DNA from: Lactobacillus kimbladii
GTDB taxonomy: Bacteria > Bacillota > Bacilli > Lactobacillales > Lactobacillaceae
Direction of reading: 5' to 3'
Assembly (NCBI RefSeq): GCF_014323605.1
Contig: NZ_SCMB01000005.1
Location: 1 to 64,000 of the forward strand
DNA length: 64,000 bases
A model generated the notes under the pieces. The model did no database searches and was not told the origin of the DNA. It saw nothing but the letters and a program-made list of their open reading frames with translations. Of this stretch, positions 16,559 to 26,271 are shown in pieces (position 1 is the stretch's first letter; each line of letters begins with the position of its first letter). The position numbers were made by a program, and so were the translations under genes.

Positions 16559-17524
16559 ATGAAAAAATTTCGCAGATATATCGGATTAATTAGTGTTTGT
16601 CTGGCAGTCATGCTGTTTGTGACTGCTTGTGCACAAAATGGTGGAGTTAACAAGCCTCCAACAGGCTTTATATACGGGTCAATCTATAAATTTATCGGTA
16701 AACCCATGCAAAACATCATGCTCTACTTCTCAAATATCATAGGTGGAGCTAATGGGGCTGGCTGGGCCATTATCATAATGACATTTGTAGTGAGAATGAT
16801 TCTCTTGCCCTTAATGCTTAATCAGCAAAAGAAATCAACTACCCAGCAAGAAAAAATGGCGCGCTTGCAACCGCAGATGAAGCTAATCCAGGATACTATG
16901 AAGCGCAAAGATCTAAGCCAGGACCAACAAATGACATTGGCTGGCTGGCAACGTGAACTATATTCCAGTAATCACTTGTCATTAACAGGTGGGATGGGGT
17001 GTTTGCCATTAATTATCCAGTTTCCAATTATGATTGGAATTTATGATGCAGTGATGTACTCACAAAGCTTAGCTAGTTCTTCATTCTTTGGCATTTCATT
17101 AAGTAGCAGATCCATCTCGGTGACTGTTATCGCAACTATTTTTGCATTCTTACAAGGTTACCTTTCACTTGTTGGCATACCGCAGGAGCAAAAAAAGCAA
17201 ATGCAGTCAATGATGCTCATGAATCCTATTATGACGCTCTTTATTTGCCTCTCGGTTTCTGGATCCGTTGCTTTATATTGGGCAGCTGGTAACGTGTTCT
17301 CTGTCATCCAGCAACTGATTGTATCCTTTATCATTATGCCTAAAGTTAAAAAAGAAGTTGATGAGGAATTAAAACGTGAACCTATCAAGGAAGTAGTAAC
17401 AAAAGAAAAAGTAGACGAGCTTCTTAATGTTAAAACGGCTTCTCCGGTTCAGTCTGAGCAAACAAAAGAATTACACAAAAACTTGCGTAATCGCAACAAA
17501 GGAAAGCAGCAAAGACGGCCCTAG
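16559..17524 (+). CDS. yidC: Membrane protein insertase YidC/OxaA, lipoprotein form
   Basis: YidC inserts and folds membrane proteins, alone or with Sec. The protein begins with a lipoprotein signal (MKKFRRYIGL, lipobox VTAC), followed by the five-helix core and a basic C-terminal tail (about 60 residues rich in lysine and arginine). A longer TTG-started frame from 16529 is open, but GGGTGA lies six bases before the ATG at 16559 and that start gives a proper signal peptide. It probably shares a transcript with acyP. The gene ends before the large bidirectional hairpin at 17580-17656. Confidence 0.95.
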   Translation: MKKFRRYIGLISVCLAVMLFVTACAQNGGVNKPPTGFIYGSIYKFIGKPMQNIMLYFSNIIGGANGAGWAIIIMTFVVRMILLPLMLNQQKKSTTQQEKMARLQPQMKLIQDTMKRKDLSQDQQMTLAGWQRELYSSNHLSLTGGMGCLPLIIQFPIMIGIYDAVMYSQSLASSSFFGISLSSRSISVTVIATIFAFLQGYLSLVGIPQEQKKQMQSMMLMNPIMTLFICLSVSGSVALYWAAGNVFSVIQQLIVSFIIMPKVKKEVDEELKREPIKEVVTKEKVDELLNVKTASPVQSEQTKELHKNLRNRNKGKQQRRP

Positions 17525-17579
17525 TTGTTTTATTGGGTTCCAAAAGCGATCCAACTTTCAGGCTCATATATAAATTAAG

Positions 17580-17656
17580 AAGTAAAAAGACCTTTTAAGT
17601 CTATATTTGATTACAATGAACAAATAATCAATAGACTTAAAAAGGTCTTTTTACTT
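17580..17656. terminator. Long bidirectional terminator, overlapping the kinase stop codon
   Basis: The arms 17580-17604 and 17631-17656 pair over 25 bases with one bulge. Each strand has a T-run in the 3' arm. It lies between the convergent yidC and histidine kinase genes and includes the kinase stop codon (17651-17653). Confidence 0.85.
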
Positions 17657-19234
17657 AGTTTCTTTTTTATCTTCCTTTGCTTTTTCAGCTTGTTCACGGT
17701 TATGAAGTTTTTTGGATTGAGCTTTTGTAAGTGCCGGAAATTCCATTATAAACTGACTGCCTTGACCTTCTACGGATTCAACACTGATTTTTCCATGATA
17801 ACTGGTAACCAATTTTTGAGCAATTGATAAACCTAAACCATTGCCACCTTTTTCTCTTGTTCTGGCTTTATCAACTCTGTAAAATCTGTTGAAGATTTTG
17901 CTTTGCTCCTTTTCAGAAATACCTTCACCAAAATCTTGGACTATAATATGTACATCATCTTGTGATAATCCAGCCGAAACGTTCATTTCCTTGCGGTCTG
18001 TGGAATATTTAACACCATTATCAATTAAAATAACAAGTAATTGCTCCAGGTGTCCTTGATAAATCTGGATTTCCGTGTCGAGAGGTAAATCGTCCATGTC
18101 CAGTCTGATAATAAAATCCTTGTGAACAAGTGACATATCACCGACAACCCGCTTAAGGACATCAGAAACCTTGGTAACAGCATTGGGATACTGCACATTG
18201 ATTTGTTCTGCACGCGTTAAATCCAGCATTTCTTGAATTAAATGTTGCATTCTTTTAGCTTCTTGTAAAGAGGCATCTATTGATTCTTCCAAAATCTCCG
18301 GATCATCTTTACCCCAACGTTTGAGCATGTTTAAATGACCTTCAATTACTGCAACAGGAGTGCGGAGCTCATGAGAAACATCACCCACGAATTCTTTTTG
18401 CTGATCAATATAACGTTGCATTCGATCTAACATTTGGTTAAAAGAAACTGCTAATTCTTGCAATTCATCATGACGATGAAAATCCTTGATTCTCACTGTA
18501 CTATTGGGATCATCATTAACTTCCATAGCAACTCGTGACATTTCTTTCACAGGCTTAACAATGTCCCTAACAATTATATAAGCTACCAAGGTAAAAAATA
18601 CAATGGCGATTAAAGAAATTCTCACCATCCACTTTAAAAGGTCTTTCATTAACCCATTATAGTAGGTCATTTTATTAGCAACAACAATATATCCTGTCAC
18701 TTTTCCTGAATGAGCAGCCCTAACCTTTTGATAAGTGATTAATTCTTGTTTATGATTTTTATTAACGCGCGTCATCTCATAGTCACTTTTTATTTTTTTA
18801 AAAGGTAAAAGTTTGCCACCATTATCAAAGACATCCTCTTGTCTAAGATTATAAACGACTACGCTCAAATCAGGGTTTGTTAGTGATGACAACAAGTCGT
18901 CATTAAAAGCACTGCTTTTGCGTTCGTCAGAACCTATCGGAGGATTGCCTTTTAATACTTCTCTGGTCGATGGTGTTAATGCAGGAACAACGTTTGCAAT
19001 TTCTAATTGATTTGGAATTCTGTTCAAACTACTATTGAGTTTGCTTACCATCTCATTTGATGTTTCCTTTTGCTGGACCATAGATTGCTGTCCAACAAAT
19101 GAATATATTATTACGGAAAATACAATAAAAGAGACCATAATCGTCAAGGCAACGACACTTACCCACCGTAATACAAGCGATGAGTGCTTGGTCTCTTTTT
19201 GTGATCTCTTTTTACTTCTTTTCATCATCCTCAT
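17651..19234 (-). CDS. Sensor histidine kinase (ArlS/CovS-like)
   Basis: This is the membrane sensor of a two-component system. Residues about 22-46 and 203-222 are transmembrane, enclosing an extracellular domain of about 150 residues. HAMP follows (about 223-275), then HisKA with the phospho-accepting histidine in SHELRTP (His288), and a HATPase domain with DNGVKYS, DFGEGIS and GNGLGLS. The start overlaps the response-regulator stop by 23 bases. ATG codons at 19234, 19228 and 19225 are all possible. The C-terminal tail is lysine-rich and its end is embedded in the terminator hairpin. The signal is unknown. Confidence 0.94.
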   Translation of the reverse strand: MRMMKRSKKRSQKETKHSSLVLRWVSVVALTIMVSFIVFSVIIYSFVGQQSMVQQKETSNEMVSKLNSSLNRIPNQLEIANVVPALTPSTREVLKGNPPIGSDERKSSAFNDDLLSSLTNPDLSVVVYNLRQEDVFDNGGKLLPFKKIKSDYEMTRVNKNHKQELITYQKVRAAHSGKVTGYIVVANKMTYYNGLMKDLLKWMVRISLIAIVFFTLVAYIIVRDIVKPVKEMSRVAMEVNDDPNSTVRIKDFHRHDELQELAVSFNQMLDRMQRYIDQQKEFVGDVSHELRTPVAVIEGHLNMLKRWGKDDPEILEESIDASLQEAKRMQHLIQEMLDLTRAEQINVQYPNAVTKVSDVLKRVVGDMSLVHKDFIIRLDMDDLPLDTEIQIYQGHLEQLLVILIDNGVKYSTDRKEMNVSAGLSQDDVHIIVQDFGEGISEKEQSKIFNRFYRVDKARTREKGGNGLGLSIAQKLVTSYHGKISVESVEGQGSQFIMEFPALTKAQSKKLHNREQAEKAKEDKKETK

Positions 19235-19925
19235 CTCTTACCATGTAGCCAGTTCCACGAACCGTCTTGATATATGATTGTCTGCCAGGAACGTCTATTT
19301 TATTGCGTAAATATCGTACATAAACTTCGACAACGTTAGTTTCGATATTTGAACCGGGTCCCCAAATTTTTGCGAGCAACTGATCACGGCTAACAACGTT
19401 GTTCTTATTCTTAATCAAGGTCATGAGCAAGTTATATTCACGCTTAGTTAAATCAACAGCTTTACCATCGCCACGACGAACAATTCTATTAGCAGTTTCG
19501 ATAGTAAGATCCTTAAATTTTACCACCTTCTTCTCAACGGAATCGTCTGAAGCGTCTTTCTCAATTTTTACTCTGCGTAAAACTGCGCGTAAGCGAGCTA
19601 AAAGTTCTTCAATTGCAAATGGCTTAACAATATAATCGTCAGCTCCATGATCAAGACCAGAGACACGGTCAATGACAGAATCGCGTGCAGTCATCATAAT
19701 GATTGGTGTGCTCTTAACTTGACGGACTCGACGGGCAATTTCTAAACCGTTAAGATCAGGAAGCATAAGATCTAGCAGAATAGCATCAAAATCTTCTTTC
19801 AAAGCTAAATCTAAGGCCTTGCGACCATTACTTTCAACCACAGTATCATATTTTTCATGTTTTAATTCCAATTCCACAAAACGCGCCAAATTTTTTTCAT
19901 CTTCAACAATTAATATTCTTGCCAT
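19212..19925 (-). CDS. OmpR-family response regulator (ArlR/CovR-like)
   Basis: The receiver domain has VEDE near residue 8, phospho-acceptor Asp52 in LLDLMLPD, and MMTARD and VKPF further on. The C-terminal winged helix has LTKREYNLL and the YVRYLRNKID recognition region. The receiver closely resembles CovR/CsrR of streptococci and ArlR of staphylococci (DEKNLARFVELEL, GADDYIVKPFAIEELLAR), regulators of surface and stress functions. The regulon here cannot be read from this window. It heads a two-gene operon with the kinase. Confidence 0.95.
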   Translation of the reverse strand: MARILIVEDEKNLARFVELELKHEKYDTVVESNGRKALDLALKEDFDAILLDLMLPDLNGLEIARRVRQVKSTPIIMMTARDSVIDRVSGLDHGADDYIVKPFAIEELLARLRAVLRRVKIEKDASDDSVEKKVVKFKDLTIETANRIVRRGDGKAVDLTKREYNLLMTLIKNKNNVVSRDQLLAKIWGPGSNIETNVVEVYVRYLRNKIDVPGRQSYIKTVRGTGYMVRDEDDEKK

Positions 19926-20077
19926 TTTTCGTCATCCTTTTAAAACTTAATTTTGATTAATTTAATTTAATTCTTGTCAACAAGTAAAGCATACTTTAAA
20001 AATGCTTTTAAAACAAGATTAAAAACCAGCATTTCAACAATACTGATTTCTAATTATATTTAATTATTCTTATTTAA

Positions 20078-20632
20078 CTAATTGTGGTTCTCATTATTTT
20101 CTTTAAATAAATCTTTTAATTTAGCAAAGGCAGGGTTTATTTGTTCCTTTTCTTTCTTATCAAATTCATCTTCTGAAATCACAGCCCAACCTTTTCCTTC
20201 GGGATAAATATTTTGTTCTCTTTCTTCTGCAGTCAAAATTGTAGTTGGGATATGTAGTAAAATATTGTCTTCAATTGCTTTTTGCAAGTTAATAACTTCA
20301 TTTTTCACTTTTACGATCGGGATGTCACTTTCATCAATTTCTTCTTTAGCCACATCTATATCAGTATAATTTTCACTAAAGTGAAAATTTTCTGTATATT
20401 CAACGGGATTCAAACTGCGGCTAGAAGGAACAATCAAACTGGCTTGCACTTGAAAGTCTCCGGTAACATATGGTTGATTGTAAAACGCATCACCTGAGAC
20501 TATTACATTATCAACTTGATAAACTAAACCGTGACTTCGCTTAATAAATTCCTCTGTTAATTCAAGCTCGCATTCAATATGAGTCAGAGGTTCATTACTA
20601 TTTTTTATTTGAGTAAAATTTAAAGTTAACAT
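20078..20632 (-). CDS. yceD: YceD/DUF177 family protein lacking the conserved cysteines
   Basis: YceD proteins are small acidic proteins commonly linked to ribosomal protein L32 (rpmF) and large-subunit rRNA. The 184 residues include the C-terminal NPAFAKLKDLF, matching the family's usual DPRLAKLKDLL ending. The family hallmark CxRCLxP is replaced by PSSRSLNPVEY at residues 69-79, with serines at both cysteine positions. No rpmF follows within the 150 bases before the response-regulator gene. Its ATG directly follows the tmcAL stop codon. Confidence 0.85.
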   Translation of the reverse strand: MLTLNFTQIKNSNEPLTHIECELELTEEFIKRSHGLVYQVDNVIVSGDAFYNQPYVTGDFQVQASLIVPSSRSLNPVEYTENFHFSENYTDIDVAKEEIDESDIPIVKVKNEVINLQKAIEDNILLHIPTTILTAEEREQNIYPEGKGWAVISEDEFDKKEKEQINPAFAKLKDLFKENNENHN

Positions 20633-21787
20633 TTAGACCTCCAGCGGACGTTGTCCAAAGTTTTGATCAACCGCCATAAGTTGTTCAAAAAAGCGATCAA
20701 CACGTAATTGTAATTTCATCGAACCATTTTTAGTATTTTTTTGATCAACCTTCGAAATAATATTTGCGGAAGTCTTTTTTCTGATTTCTTTAAGATATTT
20801 TCTCCCGAGTCTGCTGTAGCCTAGAAGTAAAAGCGATTCATGGTTAAAACTGTCAATCATGTCTTCCTGAGTTACATTTAAAAGCGTATACAGGCTTAGA
20901 CGGCGCAAGCGAGAATACGTATAACGCTTTGACTTAACTCTTCGCAAAAATTCCGTAAAAGTTTGTGCTGCATGAATTTCATGTTTCATTTTATACTCAA
21001 GGCCTTCACTCATTTGGTATATTTTTCTCAATTCTGAAACTGAAGAAGATTCCAACTTATACTTCAAGAATGGAAACAACAGATTCCAATTTGGATAATT
21101 TTTCTGCTGAAATAAAAGCTGTACCTCTTTTTTAGGAAGCCATTGTTCTAAAGTATAATTAGTTTCATTATGGAGAATCATATTTCGAATTGCACTGGCG
21201 CTTTGAACAACTTTATTGCTCTGCAAGACATCATCATGACCGGCACCAATCCGATTAACTGGATGCAAAACTATGGGCGTACCCAAATTATGATTAGCAA
21301 CAGCATAAGCCAAAGCAAGAATCGCATTGGGCTCACTAACTTCATGACCAACTTCTCTTGCGACCATTTGATTATATTGGGTTGAATAAGTTTGACTGTA
21401 ATCATTAAAGTCCATGTGACTTTGTGGAATTTCAGCAATCTTACTACCTAAATAAGCATAATTTTGTGTAGCGTCTTCAACACCAAAAATTAAGTCAGTG
21501 ACGCCGACTTTGACTAATTGGTCGATACTGCCAAGTGCAAACAAATCAGCTGGTTCAACCGAAGTGGAAAATGGCAGTTCAAGTACTACATCAGCACCAC
21601 TTTCAAGCGCTGCCTGCGCACGAGACCATTTATCCATAATTGCCATTTCTCCACGCTGAACATAATTGCCTGACATGACAACAATGATCGGGTCTTTACT
21701 GCCTGCAATATAGCGAGCCTGATTCATTAAAAATTCATGCCCACTATGGAAGGGATTGTATTCCGCAATGATCCCTACTACACTCAT
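20633..21787 (-). CDS. tmcAL: tRNA(Met) cytidine acetate ligase
   Basis: TmcAL, known from Bacillus YlbM, uses acetate and ATP to make N4-acetylcytidine at the wobble base of elongator tRNA-Met. The N-terminus carries the nucleotidyl-transferase HxGH motif in [12 protein letters not shown], and GNYVQRGE follows. The 384-residue length is normal. It sits between rsfS and yceD with almost no spacing, as part of the yqeG-to-yceD operon. Confidence 0.94.
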   Translation of the reverse strand: MSVVGIIAEYNPFHSGHEFLMNQARYIAGSKDPIIVVMSGNYVQRGEMAIMDKWSRAQAALESGADVVLELPFSTSVEPADLFALGSIDQLVKVGVTDLIFGVEDATQNYAYLGSKIAEIPQSHMDFNDYSQTYSTQYNQMVAREVGHEVSEPNAILALAYAVANHNLGTPIVLHPVNRIGAGHDDVLQSNKVVQSASAIRNMILHNETNYTLEQWLPKKEVQLLFQQKNYPNWNLLFPFLKYKLESSSVSELRKIYQMSEGLEYKMKHEIHAAQTFTEFLRRVKSKRYTYSRLRRLSLYTLLNVTQEDMIDSFNHESLLLLGYSRLGRKYLKEIRKKTSANIISKVDQKNTKNGSMKLQLRVDRFFEQLMAVDQNFGQRPLEV

Positions 21788-21793
21788 GGTTAG

Positions 21794-22141
21794 CTAATCT
21801 TCCTTTAATTCTAATTTTTTGCCGTTAACCCACAGTTTTTCAACATTGTAAAAATCACGTGCATCTTCAGTAAAAACATTTACAACTACATCGCCTAAAT
21901 CGAGCAGAAGCCAATTTGATTCACTCGTGCCTTCAACGCGATAATCATAATAATTAACCTTATGAGCTTCATCAATGATAGCATTAGCTATAGCATGTAA
22001 TTGTCTGTTTGAACCAGCACTGGTCACAACATAGTAATCAGCTAAAATACTATGTCCTTGCATATCGTAAGCCGCAGTATCTTCTCCATGCCGATCACTA
22101 ATTGCCTTTAGAGTAAAAGCCAATATTTCTTTACTAGTCAA
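21794..22141 (-). CDS. rsfS: Ribosome silencing factor RsfS
   Basis: RsfS (Iojap/YqeL family) binds L14 on the 50S subunit and blocks subunit joining when nutrients are scarce. The 115 residues include the motif DYYVVTSAGSNRQLHAIANAI and the conserved YRVEGTSESNWLLLDLGDVVVNVF region. It follows yqeK in the conserved nadD-yqeK-rsfS order. Confidence 0.96.
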   Translation of the reverse strand: MTSKEILAFTLKAISDRHGEDTAAYDMQGHSILADYYVVTSAGSNRQLHAIANAIIDEAHKVNYYDYRVEGTSESNWLLLDLGDVVVNVFTEDARDFYNVEKLWVNGKKLELKED

Positions 22142-22150
22142 TTTTTCTCC

Positions 22151-22747
22151 TTATTCTTTAATACCCCAAACATTATAAGCGTCTAAAGTACGTGGATAAA
22201 TTTTATTTCTTTTCTCAATTAAAAATTCAAGAGTATGTGCTAATTGATAGCCGACTCCCCTGTCAATATTAGCATAAGTTATTTTACGCGCTTCTTCAAC
22301 TCCTGGAAACGACCTGCCAGGTTCAATATAATCAGCCATAAAAACAATTTTATCTAAAGTCGTCATTTCAACATCAGCTGTTGTATGCCTGCGTACTGCC
22401 GTTAAGATTTCTGTATCAGTAATTTTCAGATCTCTCTGGATAAAATATGTACCTACAATGCCATGCCAAATGCTTCGGTTCCAACTTAACAGATCTTGAT
22501 CAAAACCCTTCGTTTTAATAACTTCGCGATATTCCTTAACTGAAACTTGTTTTGCATAATCATGTATAAATCCGGCTAATGCAGCTTTATCTGCATCATA
22601 TTGGTTTAACTCTGCTAATCTTTTAGCAGTTCTGCTAACTCCAATACAATGCTCAAAACGGTCTTCAGTCATATTACTTTTTTCTTTAGCCACAATTTCA
22701 GCACTAGATAAAGTTGAATAAGTTTTTTTGAAAAATAAATCATTCAT
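22151..22747 (-). CDS. yqeK: HD-domain hydrolase YqeK, probable symmetrical Ap4A hydrolase
   Basis: The HD fold is shown by RFEHCIGVSRTAKRLAELN, then GFIHDYAK (HD pair) and HGIVGTYF, with RRHTTAD and ADYIEPGR downstream. Family members hydrolyse diadenosine tetraphosphate symmetrically to ADP. The 198-residue length is normal. It overlaps the end of nadD by 8 bases, so it is translated in tandem with it. Confidence 0.93.
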   Translation of the reverse strand: MNDLFFKKTYSTLSSAEIVAKEKSNMTEDRFEHCIGVSRTAKRLAELNQYDADKAALAGFIHDYAKQVSVKEYREVIKTKGFDQDLLSWNRSIWHGIVGTYFIQRDLKITDTEILTAVRRHTTADVEMTTLDKIVFMADYIEPGRSFPGVEEARKITYANIDRGVGYQLAHTLEFLIEKRNKIYPRTLDAYNVWGIKE

Positions 22748-23381
22748 GATATAAGCCTTTTTTCTGGATATAATTTCTTACTGTATCAGGTACCAGGTAT
22801 CTAATTGAGCCCCCAATCGCAATAGTTTGCCTCACAAGGCTAGAACTAATTGCAATGGCAGGAACATCAACCCAAATCATTGGTAATTTAGCTTTTTGGG
22901 GATAGCCAGCTCTTTGAACTCCGACAAGAGTTGCCAGTTGAGCCAATTTAGTAGGCTCTTTCCACTCACCTAAATTATTAACTTGATCGCTGCCCATAAT
23001 CAAGTAATAATGATTTTCAGGTTGAGATTCACGTAAATATCTTAAAGTATCAACCGTATACGAAACTCCTCCACGATATAATTCAAATAATTTTACTTGA
23101 AACCGAGGATTATCCTGAGTACCTAGCTCAAGCATATTTGCACGATCTTGGGCAGAAACTACTGGCCGATCCTTTAATGGAGGAACATTGGTGGGAATAA
23201 ACCAAACTTCATCAAGATGAAGTTTAGTCAATACTTGCTCCGCTACAATTAAATGACCTAAATGAATTGGATTAAAAGTTCCACCAAAAATACCGATTTG
23301 ACGCCCCTTTTTAGGCTCTATTTTTTCTTCGGCTACTTCAACAGTTGGCGTTTTTTGATAATTCTTAGCAATAGCAATCAT
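22740..23381 (-). CDS. nadD: Nicotinate-nucleotide adenylyltransferase
   Basis: NadD joins nicotinate mononucleotide and ATP to deamido-NAD. The nucleotidyltransferase motif GGTFNPIHLGHL lies near residues 34-45, and the C-terminal ISSSLVRQ motif binds ATP. About 27 residues precede the core. AGAGG lies before the ATG at 23381, and the extension resembles that of other lactobacilli. It lies nine bases after yqeH and overlaps yqeK. Confidence 0.95.
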   Translation of the reverse strand: MIAIAKNYQKTPTVEVAEEKIEPKKGRQIGIFGGTFNPIHLGHLIVAEQVLTKLHLDEVWFIPTNVPPLKDRPVVSAQDRANMLELGTQDNPRFQVKLFELYRGGVSYTVDTLRYLRESQPENHYYLIMGSDQVNNLGEWKEPTKLAQLATLVGVQRAGYPQKAKLPMIWVDVPAIAISSSLVRQTIAIGGSIRYLVPDTVRNYIQKKGLYHE

Positions 23382-23389
23382 TATATCCT

Positions 23390-24505
23390 CTAAATTAATG
23401 CACGTCTAATACCTAAACCAATTTGATCTGGTGTATATATTCTAACCAAACAATTTGCAGGGATAGTAACAAAACCTATCCCACCAAAAAGCAAATCACT
23501 TTTTTCTTTAGTATGATATTCCTTTCCTTTTAAAGGTGGCAACTCATCACTTTGTGATGGTGGAGCAAGTAATTCGCCAAGGTGTTTGGCATAGAAACTA
23601 TCAGCATTTTCCGTTTTAGTCCTGTGAATATATAATCCCCGTGATGCATAAACCGTAAAACTGGCTTTATCTCCTTTTAAAAAGTCCACTCTGCCTAATC
23701 CAGCTAAAAATAAAGTGTTACCTGGATTAAGCTGAAAAGTTACAGGCTTAAGCTGCTTTTGCGGTGAAATCAAACTCAATTCCTGAGCATTCAAACGCGT
23801 AGCCAGTTGATTTTCCGTTATTATACCCGGTGTGTCAACTAAAAAATGACCATTTGCCAGAGGAATATCAATCTTATCAAGTGTTGTACCCGGAAAGCGG
23901 GAAGTGGTGATTAAATTTTGGATGTCACCCATCTGGTCAATAACTGCATTAAGAAGGGTGGATTTGCCTACATTAGTCGTTCCTACAAAATAAACATCTT
24001 GATCATGTGAGTTTTGATCTAAATACGCTATCAGTTCTGGCAAATTAGTCTTGCTTTTTGCACTTACCAGAAATATTTTTTTAGGATATAACCCAATTCG
24101 ATTGGCTTCTTGCCGCATCCAATCCTTTATTTTGCTTTGACGCGAATTTTGCGGGAAAAGATCGAATTTATTGCCAACAAGAATAAAATCATTCTTTCCA
24201 ATAAAGCGTTTAATTGCTGAAAGCAAGGAGTTGGTGAAATCAAATAGGTCTACAACATTTACAATTAAGGCTTTCTTCTCTGACAAGGAATTTAATAATT
24301 TTAAAAAATCATCATTGTCAGATTCGACTGGCATAATTTCATTATAATGACGCAAGCGAAAACAACGCTGGCAATAGATATCATTGCCCTCATCTTCACT
24401 TTCTCTTGCCTGTTTCAAACGGGAAGCGGGTAAAAATCCTGCTTCTTCAGGACTATCTGATTGAAGAACAGCACCGCAACCGATACAAATAATTTGGTCA
24501 TCCAT
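23390..24505 (-). CDS. yqeH: Circularly permuted GTPase YqeH
   Basis: YqeH is needed for 30S ribosome assembly. Residues about 5-55 form a zinc finger (CIGC and CQRC). The GTPase motifs come in permuted order: G4 VGNKFD, G5 SAK, then G1 GTTNVGKSTLL and G3 DTPG. A C-terminal RNA-binding domain follows. The length of 371 residues is typical. It overlaps yqeG by 8 bases in the conserved yqeG-yqeH-nadD order. Confidence 0.96.
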   Translation of the reverse strand: MDDQIICIGCGAVLQSDSPEEAGFLPASRLKQARESEDEGNDIYCQRCFRLRHYNEIMPVESDNDDFLKLLNSLSEKKALIVNVVDLFDFTNSLLSAIKRFIGKNDFILVGNKFDLFPQNSRQSKIKDWMRQEANRIGLYPKKIFLVSAKSKTNLPELIAYLDQNSHDQDVYFVGTTNVGKSTLLNAVIDQMGDIQNLITTSRFPGTTLDKIDIPLANGHFLVDTPGIITENQLATRLNAQELSLISPQKQLKPVTFQLNPGNTLFLAGLGRVDFLKGDKASFTVYASRGLYIHRTKTENADSFYAKHLGELLAPPSQSDELPPLKGKEYHTKEKSDLLFGGIGFVTIPANCLVRIYTPDQIGLGIRRALI

Positions 24506-25022
24506 TTTTTAATGTCTCCTTAAATGTAACTGGGTGTGAAAGACTTAAAAAGAAAAAAATAATTTTCTCAAAAAAACGATTAATACGTGTATTCCACTTA
24601 TCAGTTTGAATAAGCGGTTTTACTAATACTGATTCTACACCAGCCAAGTTTCCTGCCTGTATATCTGTGATTAACTGATCACCAACCATCATGACCTGGT
24701 CTTTTTTTAATCCCATTCTTTTTCTTTTTTTTGTTATAGCAAAGGGCAATGGCTTTTTCGACTTGGCTACAAAGTCAATATGATAAGGATTTAGAACTTT
24801 GCCCACTCTTTCAGCATTGTTATTGGAAATCACAACTAACTTAATATTGGCTTGTGCTAATTTTTTATTTAGATTATTCATTTTTGCAGCAGTTTCGAAC
24901 TCATTCCAAGCTAAAAGAGTATTGTCTAAATCTGAAAAAACAGCTTTGATACCTATTTGCTTTAGCACTTTAATATCTAAATGATAAATCGTGTCAATTG
25001 TATAGTGTGGTCTGAATAACAT
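24498..25022 (-). CDS. yqeG: YqeG family HAD-type phosphatase
   Basis: The HAD motifs are DLDNTL near residue 32 (catalytic aspartates), a threonine/serine-type motif VVISNN near 65, and GDQLITD near 115. The physiological substrate is unknown; distant relatives are mitochondrial phosphatidylglycerophosphate phosphatases. A hydrophobic stretch near residue 150 may contact membrane. It is the first gene of the operon running to yceD. Confidence 0.92.
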   Translation of the reverse strand: MLFRPHYTIDTIYHLDIKVLKQIGIKAVFSDLDNTLLAWNEFETAAKMNNLNKKLAQANIKLVVISNNNAERVGKVLNPYHIDFVAKSKKPLPFAITKKRKRMGLKKDQVMMVGDQLITDIQAGNLAGVESVLVKPLIQTDKWNTRINRFFEKIIFFFLSLSHPVTFKETLKNG

Positions 25023-25097
25023 TCAATTTCCTTCTTATCTATCATTGCACTAGTTTAATATACCAAATTATCTACTGCAAGTGCTAAATTTCGACAT

Positions 25098-25126
25098 AAA
25101 AAAACGGCGCCATAAGCGCCATTTTT
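25098..25126 (-). terminator. Terminator of the infC-rpmI-rplT operon
   Basis: A GGCGC/GCGCC stem extended by A-T pairs is followed on the minus strand by seven T. It lies just past the rplT stop. Confidence 0.8.
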
Positions 25127-25128
25127 GG

Positions 25129-25485
25129 TTAATTTAAAGCCTTTTTAGCAGTTTCTGCTAATTTTGCAAAAGTCTTTGAATCGTTATAAGCAATATCAGC
25201 TAACATCTTACGGTTAATATCAACACCAGCTAATTTCAAGCCGTGCATTAACTTAGAATATGAAATATCATTTTGTCTTGCTGCAGCATTGATTCTGGCA
25301 ATCCATAACTTTCTGAAGTCACTCTTGCGTTTTCTTCTGTCACGAAACGCATATCTGTAAGATACAAATAATTGTGTACTTGCAGCTTTAAATTGCATAT
25401 GCTTTGCGCCACGGTAACCCTTGGCAAGCTTCATAATCTTTTTACGACGTTTACGTGTAACTGTTCCACCCTTAACTCTTGGCAT
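25129..25485 (-). CDS. rplT: 50S ribosomal protein L20
   Basis: L20 is an early-assembling 23S rRNA-binding protein and, in Firmicutes, the autoregulator of its own operon through the leader upstream of infC. The 118 residues start with the arginine/lysine-rich [16 protein letters not shown] segment and contain the family's [10 protein letters not shown] and [12 protein letters not shown] motifs. It is the last gene of infC-rpmI-rplT. Confidence 0.98.
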   Translation of the reverse strand: MPRVKGGTVTRKRRKKIMKLAKGYRGAKHMQFKAASTQLFVSYRYAFRDRRKRKSDFRKLWIARINAAARQNDISYSKLMHGLKLAGVDINRKMLADIAYNDSKTFAKLAETAKKALN

Positions 25486-25521
25486 CTAAAATTCCTCCTA
25501 AATATCGTTTTATATATTTGA

Positions 25522-25722
25522 TTAACGCATTTGAGAGAGCATCTGTTTGATGCGCTTCAAGTCACTGCGTGAAACCATTGCAGCCTTTCTCAAATGACGA
25601 CGTTGTTTCTTAGTCTTGCCGTGGAAACGGTGGCCGGTAAAAGCGTGATGACGCTTTAATTGACCAGAAGCAGTTCTCTTAAAACGCTTAGCAGAAGCGC
25701 GGTGGGTTTTCATTTTTGGCAT
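25522..25722 (-). CDS. rpmI: 50S ribosomal protein L35
   Basis: This 66-residue, very basic protein starts [15 protein letters not shown], the L35 signature, and ends with the [10 protein letters not shown] region. It is the middle gene of the translation operon, with a GGAGG-type site before it. Confidence 0.97.
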   Translation of the reverse strand: MPKMKTHRASAKRFKRTASGQLKRHHAFTGHRFHGKTKKQRRHLRKAAMVSRSDLKRIKQMLSQMR

Positions 25723-25743
25723 TTTCTAATTCCTCCAAATTAA

Positions 25744-26271
25744 CTAATTATTTTTGTCACTCTTCGGAGCGAGCATTAAGAACATTGAACGGCCTTCCAT
25801 CTTGGGTTTGCTAATTACAGTAGCAATATCAGATGTGGCTTCAGCCATTTTTTCCAACACTTCACGACCTAGTTCCTTATGAGTGATTGCTCGACCTCTG
25901 AACCTGATCGAAACGCGGACTTTAGCACCCTCTTTGGTGATAAACTTACGCGCATGTTTTAACTTGGTGTTAAAATCGTTACCCTCAATCGTTGGACTTA
26001 AACGGATTTCTTTTACACTAACCGTTTTAGACTTTTTCCGAGATTCTTTAACCTTCTTTTGTTGCTGGAAACGGTATTTACCATAGTCCATGATACGAGC
26101 AACAGGTGGCTTGGCATTAGGCGAAATTAGAACTAAATCTAAATTTGCAACACTTGCTTGGCGTAAAGCCTCAGTTTTAGTAACAACACCAACTTGTTCA
26201 CCATCTTCATTAATTAAACGAACTTCGCGAGCGCGAATTTGATCGTTCAATATCAAATTCCTTGGAATAAT
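25744..26271 (-). CDS. infC: Translation initiation factor IF-3, starting at AUU
   Basis: IF-3 keeps ribosomal subunits apart and checks the start codon. The N-domain contains [13 protein letters not shown] and the C-domain [17 protein letters not shown] and VSIRFRGR. The first ATG- or TTG-type codon in frame would be a TTG at 26256 without a usable binding site. GGAGG (26278-26282) instead lies six bases before ATT at 26271, which encodes 5 extra residues. AUU starts are known for infC in Escherichia coli and Bacillus, where IF-3 discriminates against them and so limits its own synthesis. I therefore place the start at 26271 (175 residues); ATT at 26268 is an alternative. Confidence 0.93.
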   Translation of the reverse strand: MIPRNLILNDQIRAREVRLINEDGEQVGVVTKTEALRQASVANLDLVLISPNAKPPVARIMDYGKYRFQQQKKVKESRKKSKTVSVKEIRLSPTIEGNDFNTKLKHARKFITKEGAKVRVSIRFRGRAITHKELGREVLEKMAEATSDIATVISKPKMEGRSMFLMLAPKSDKNN

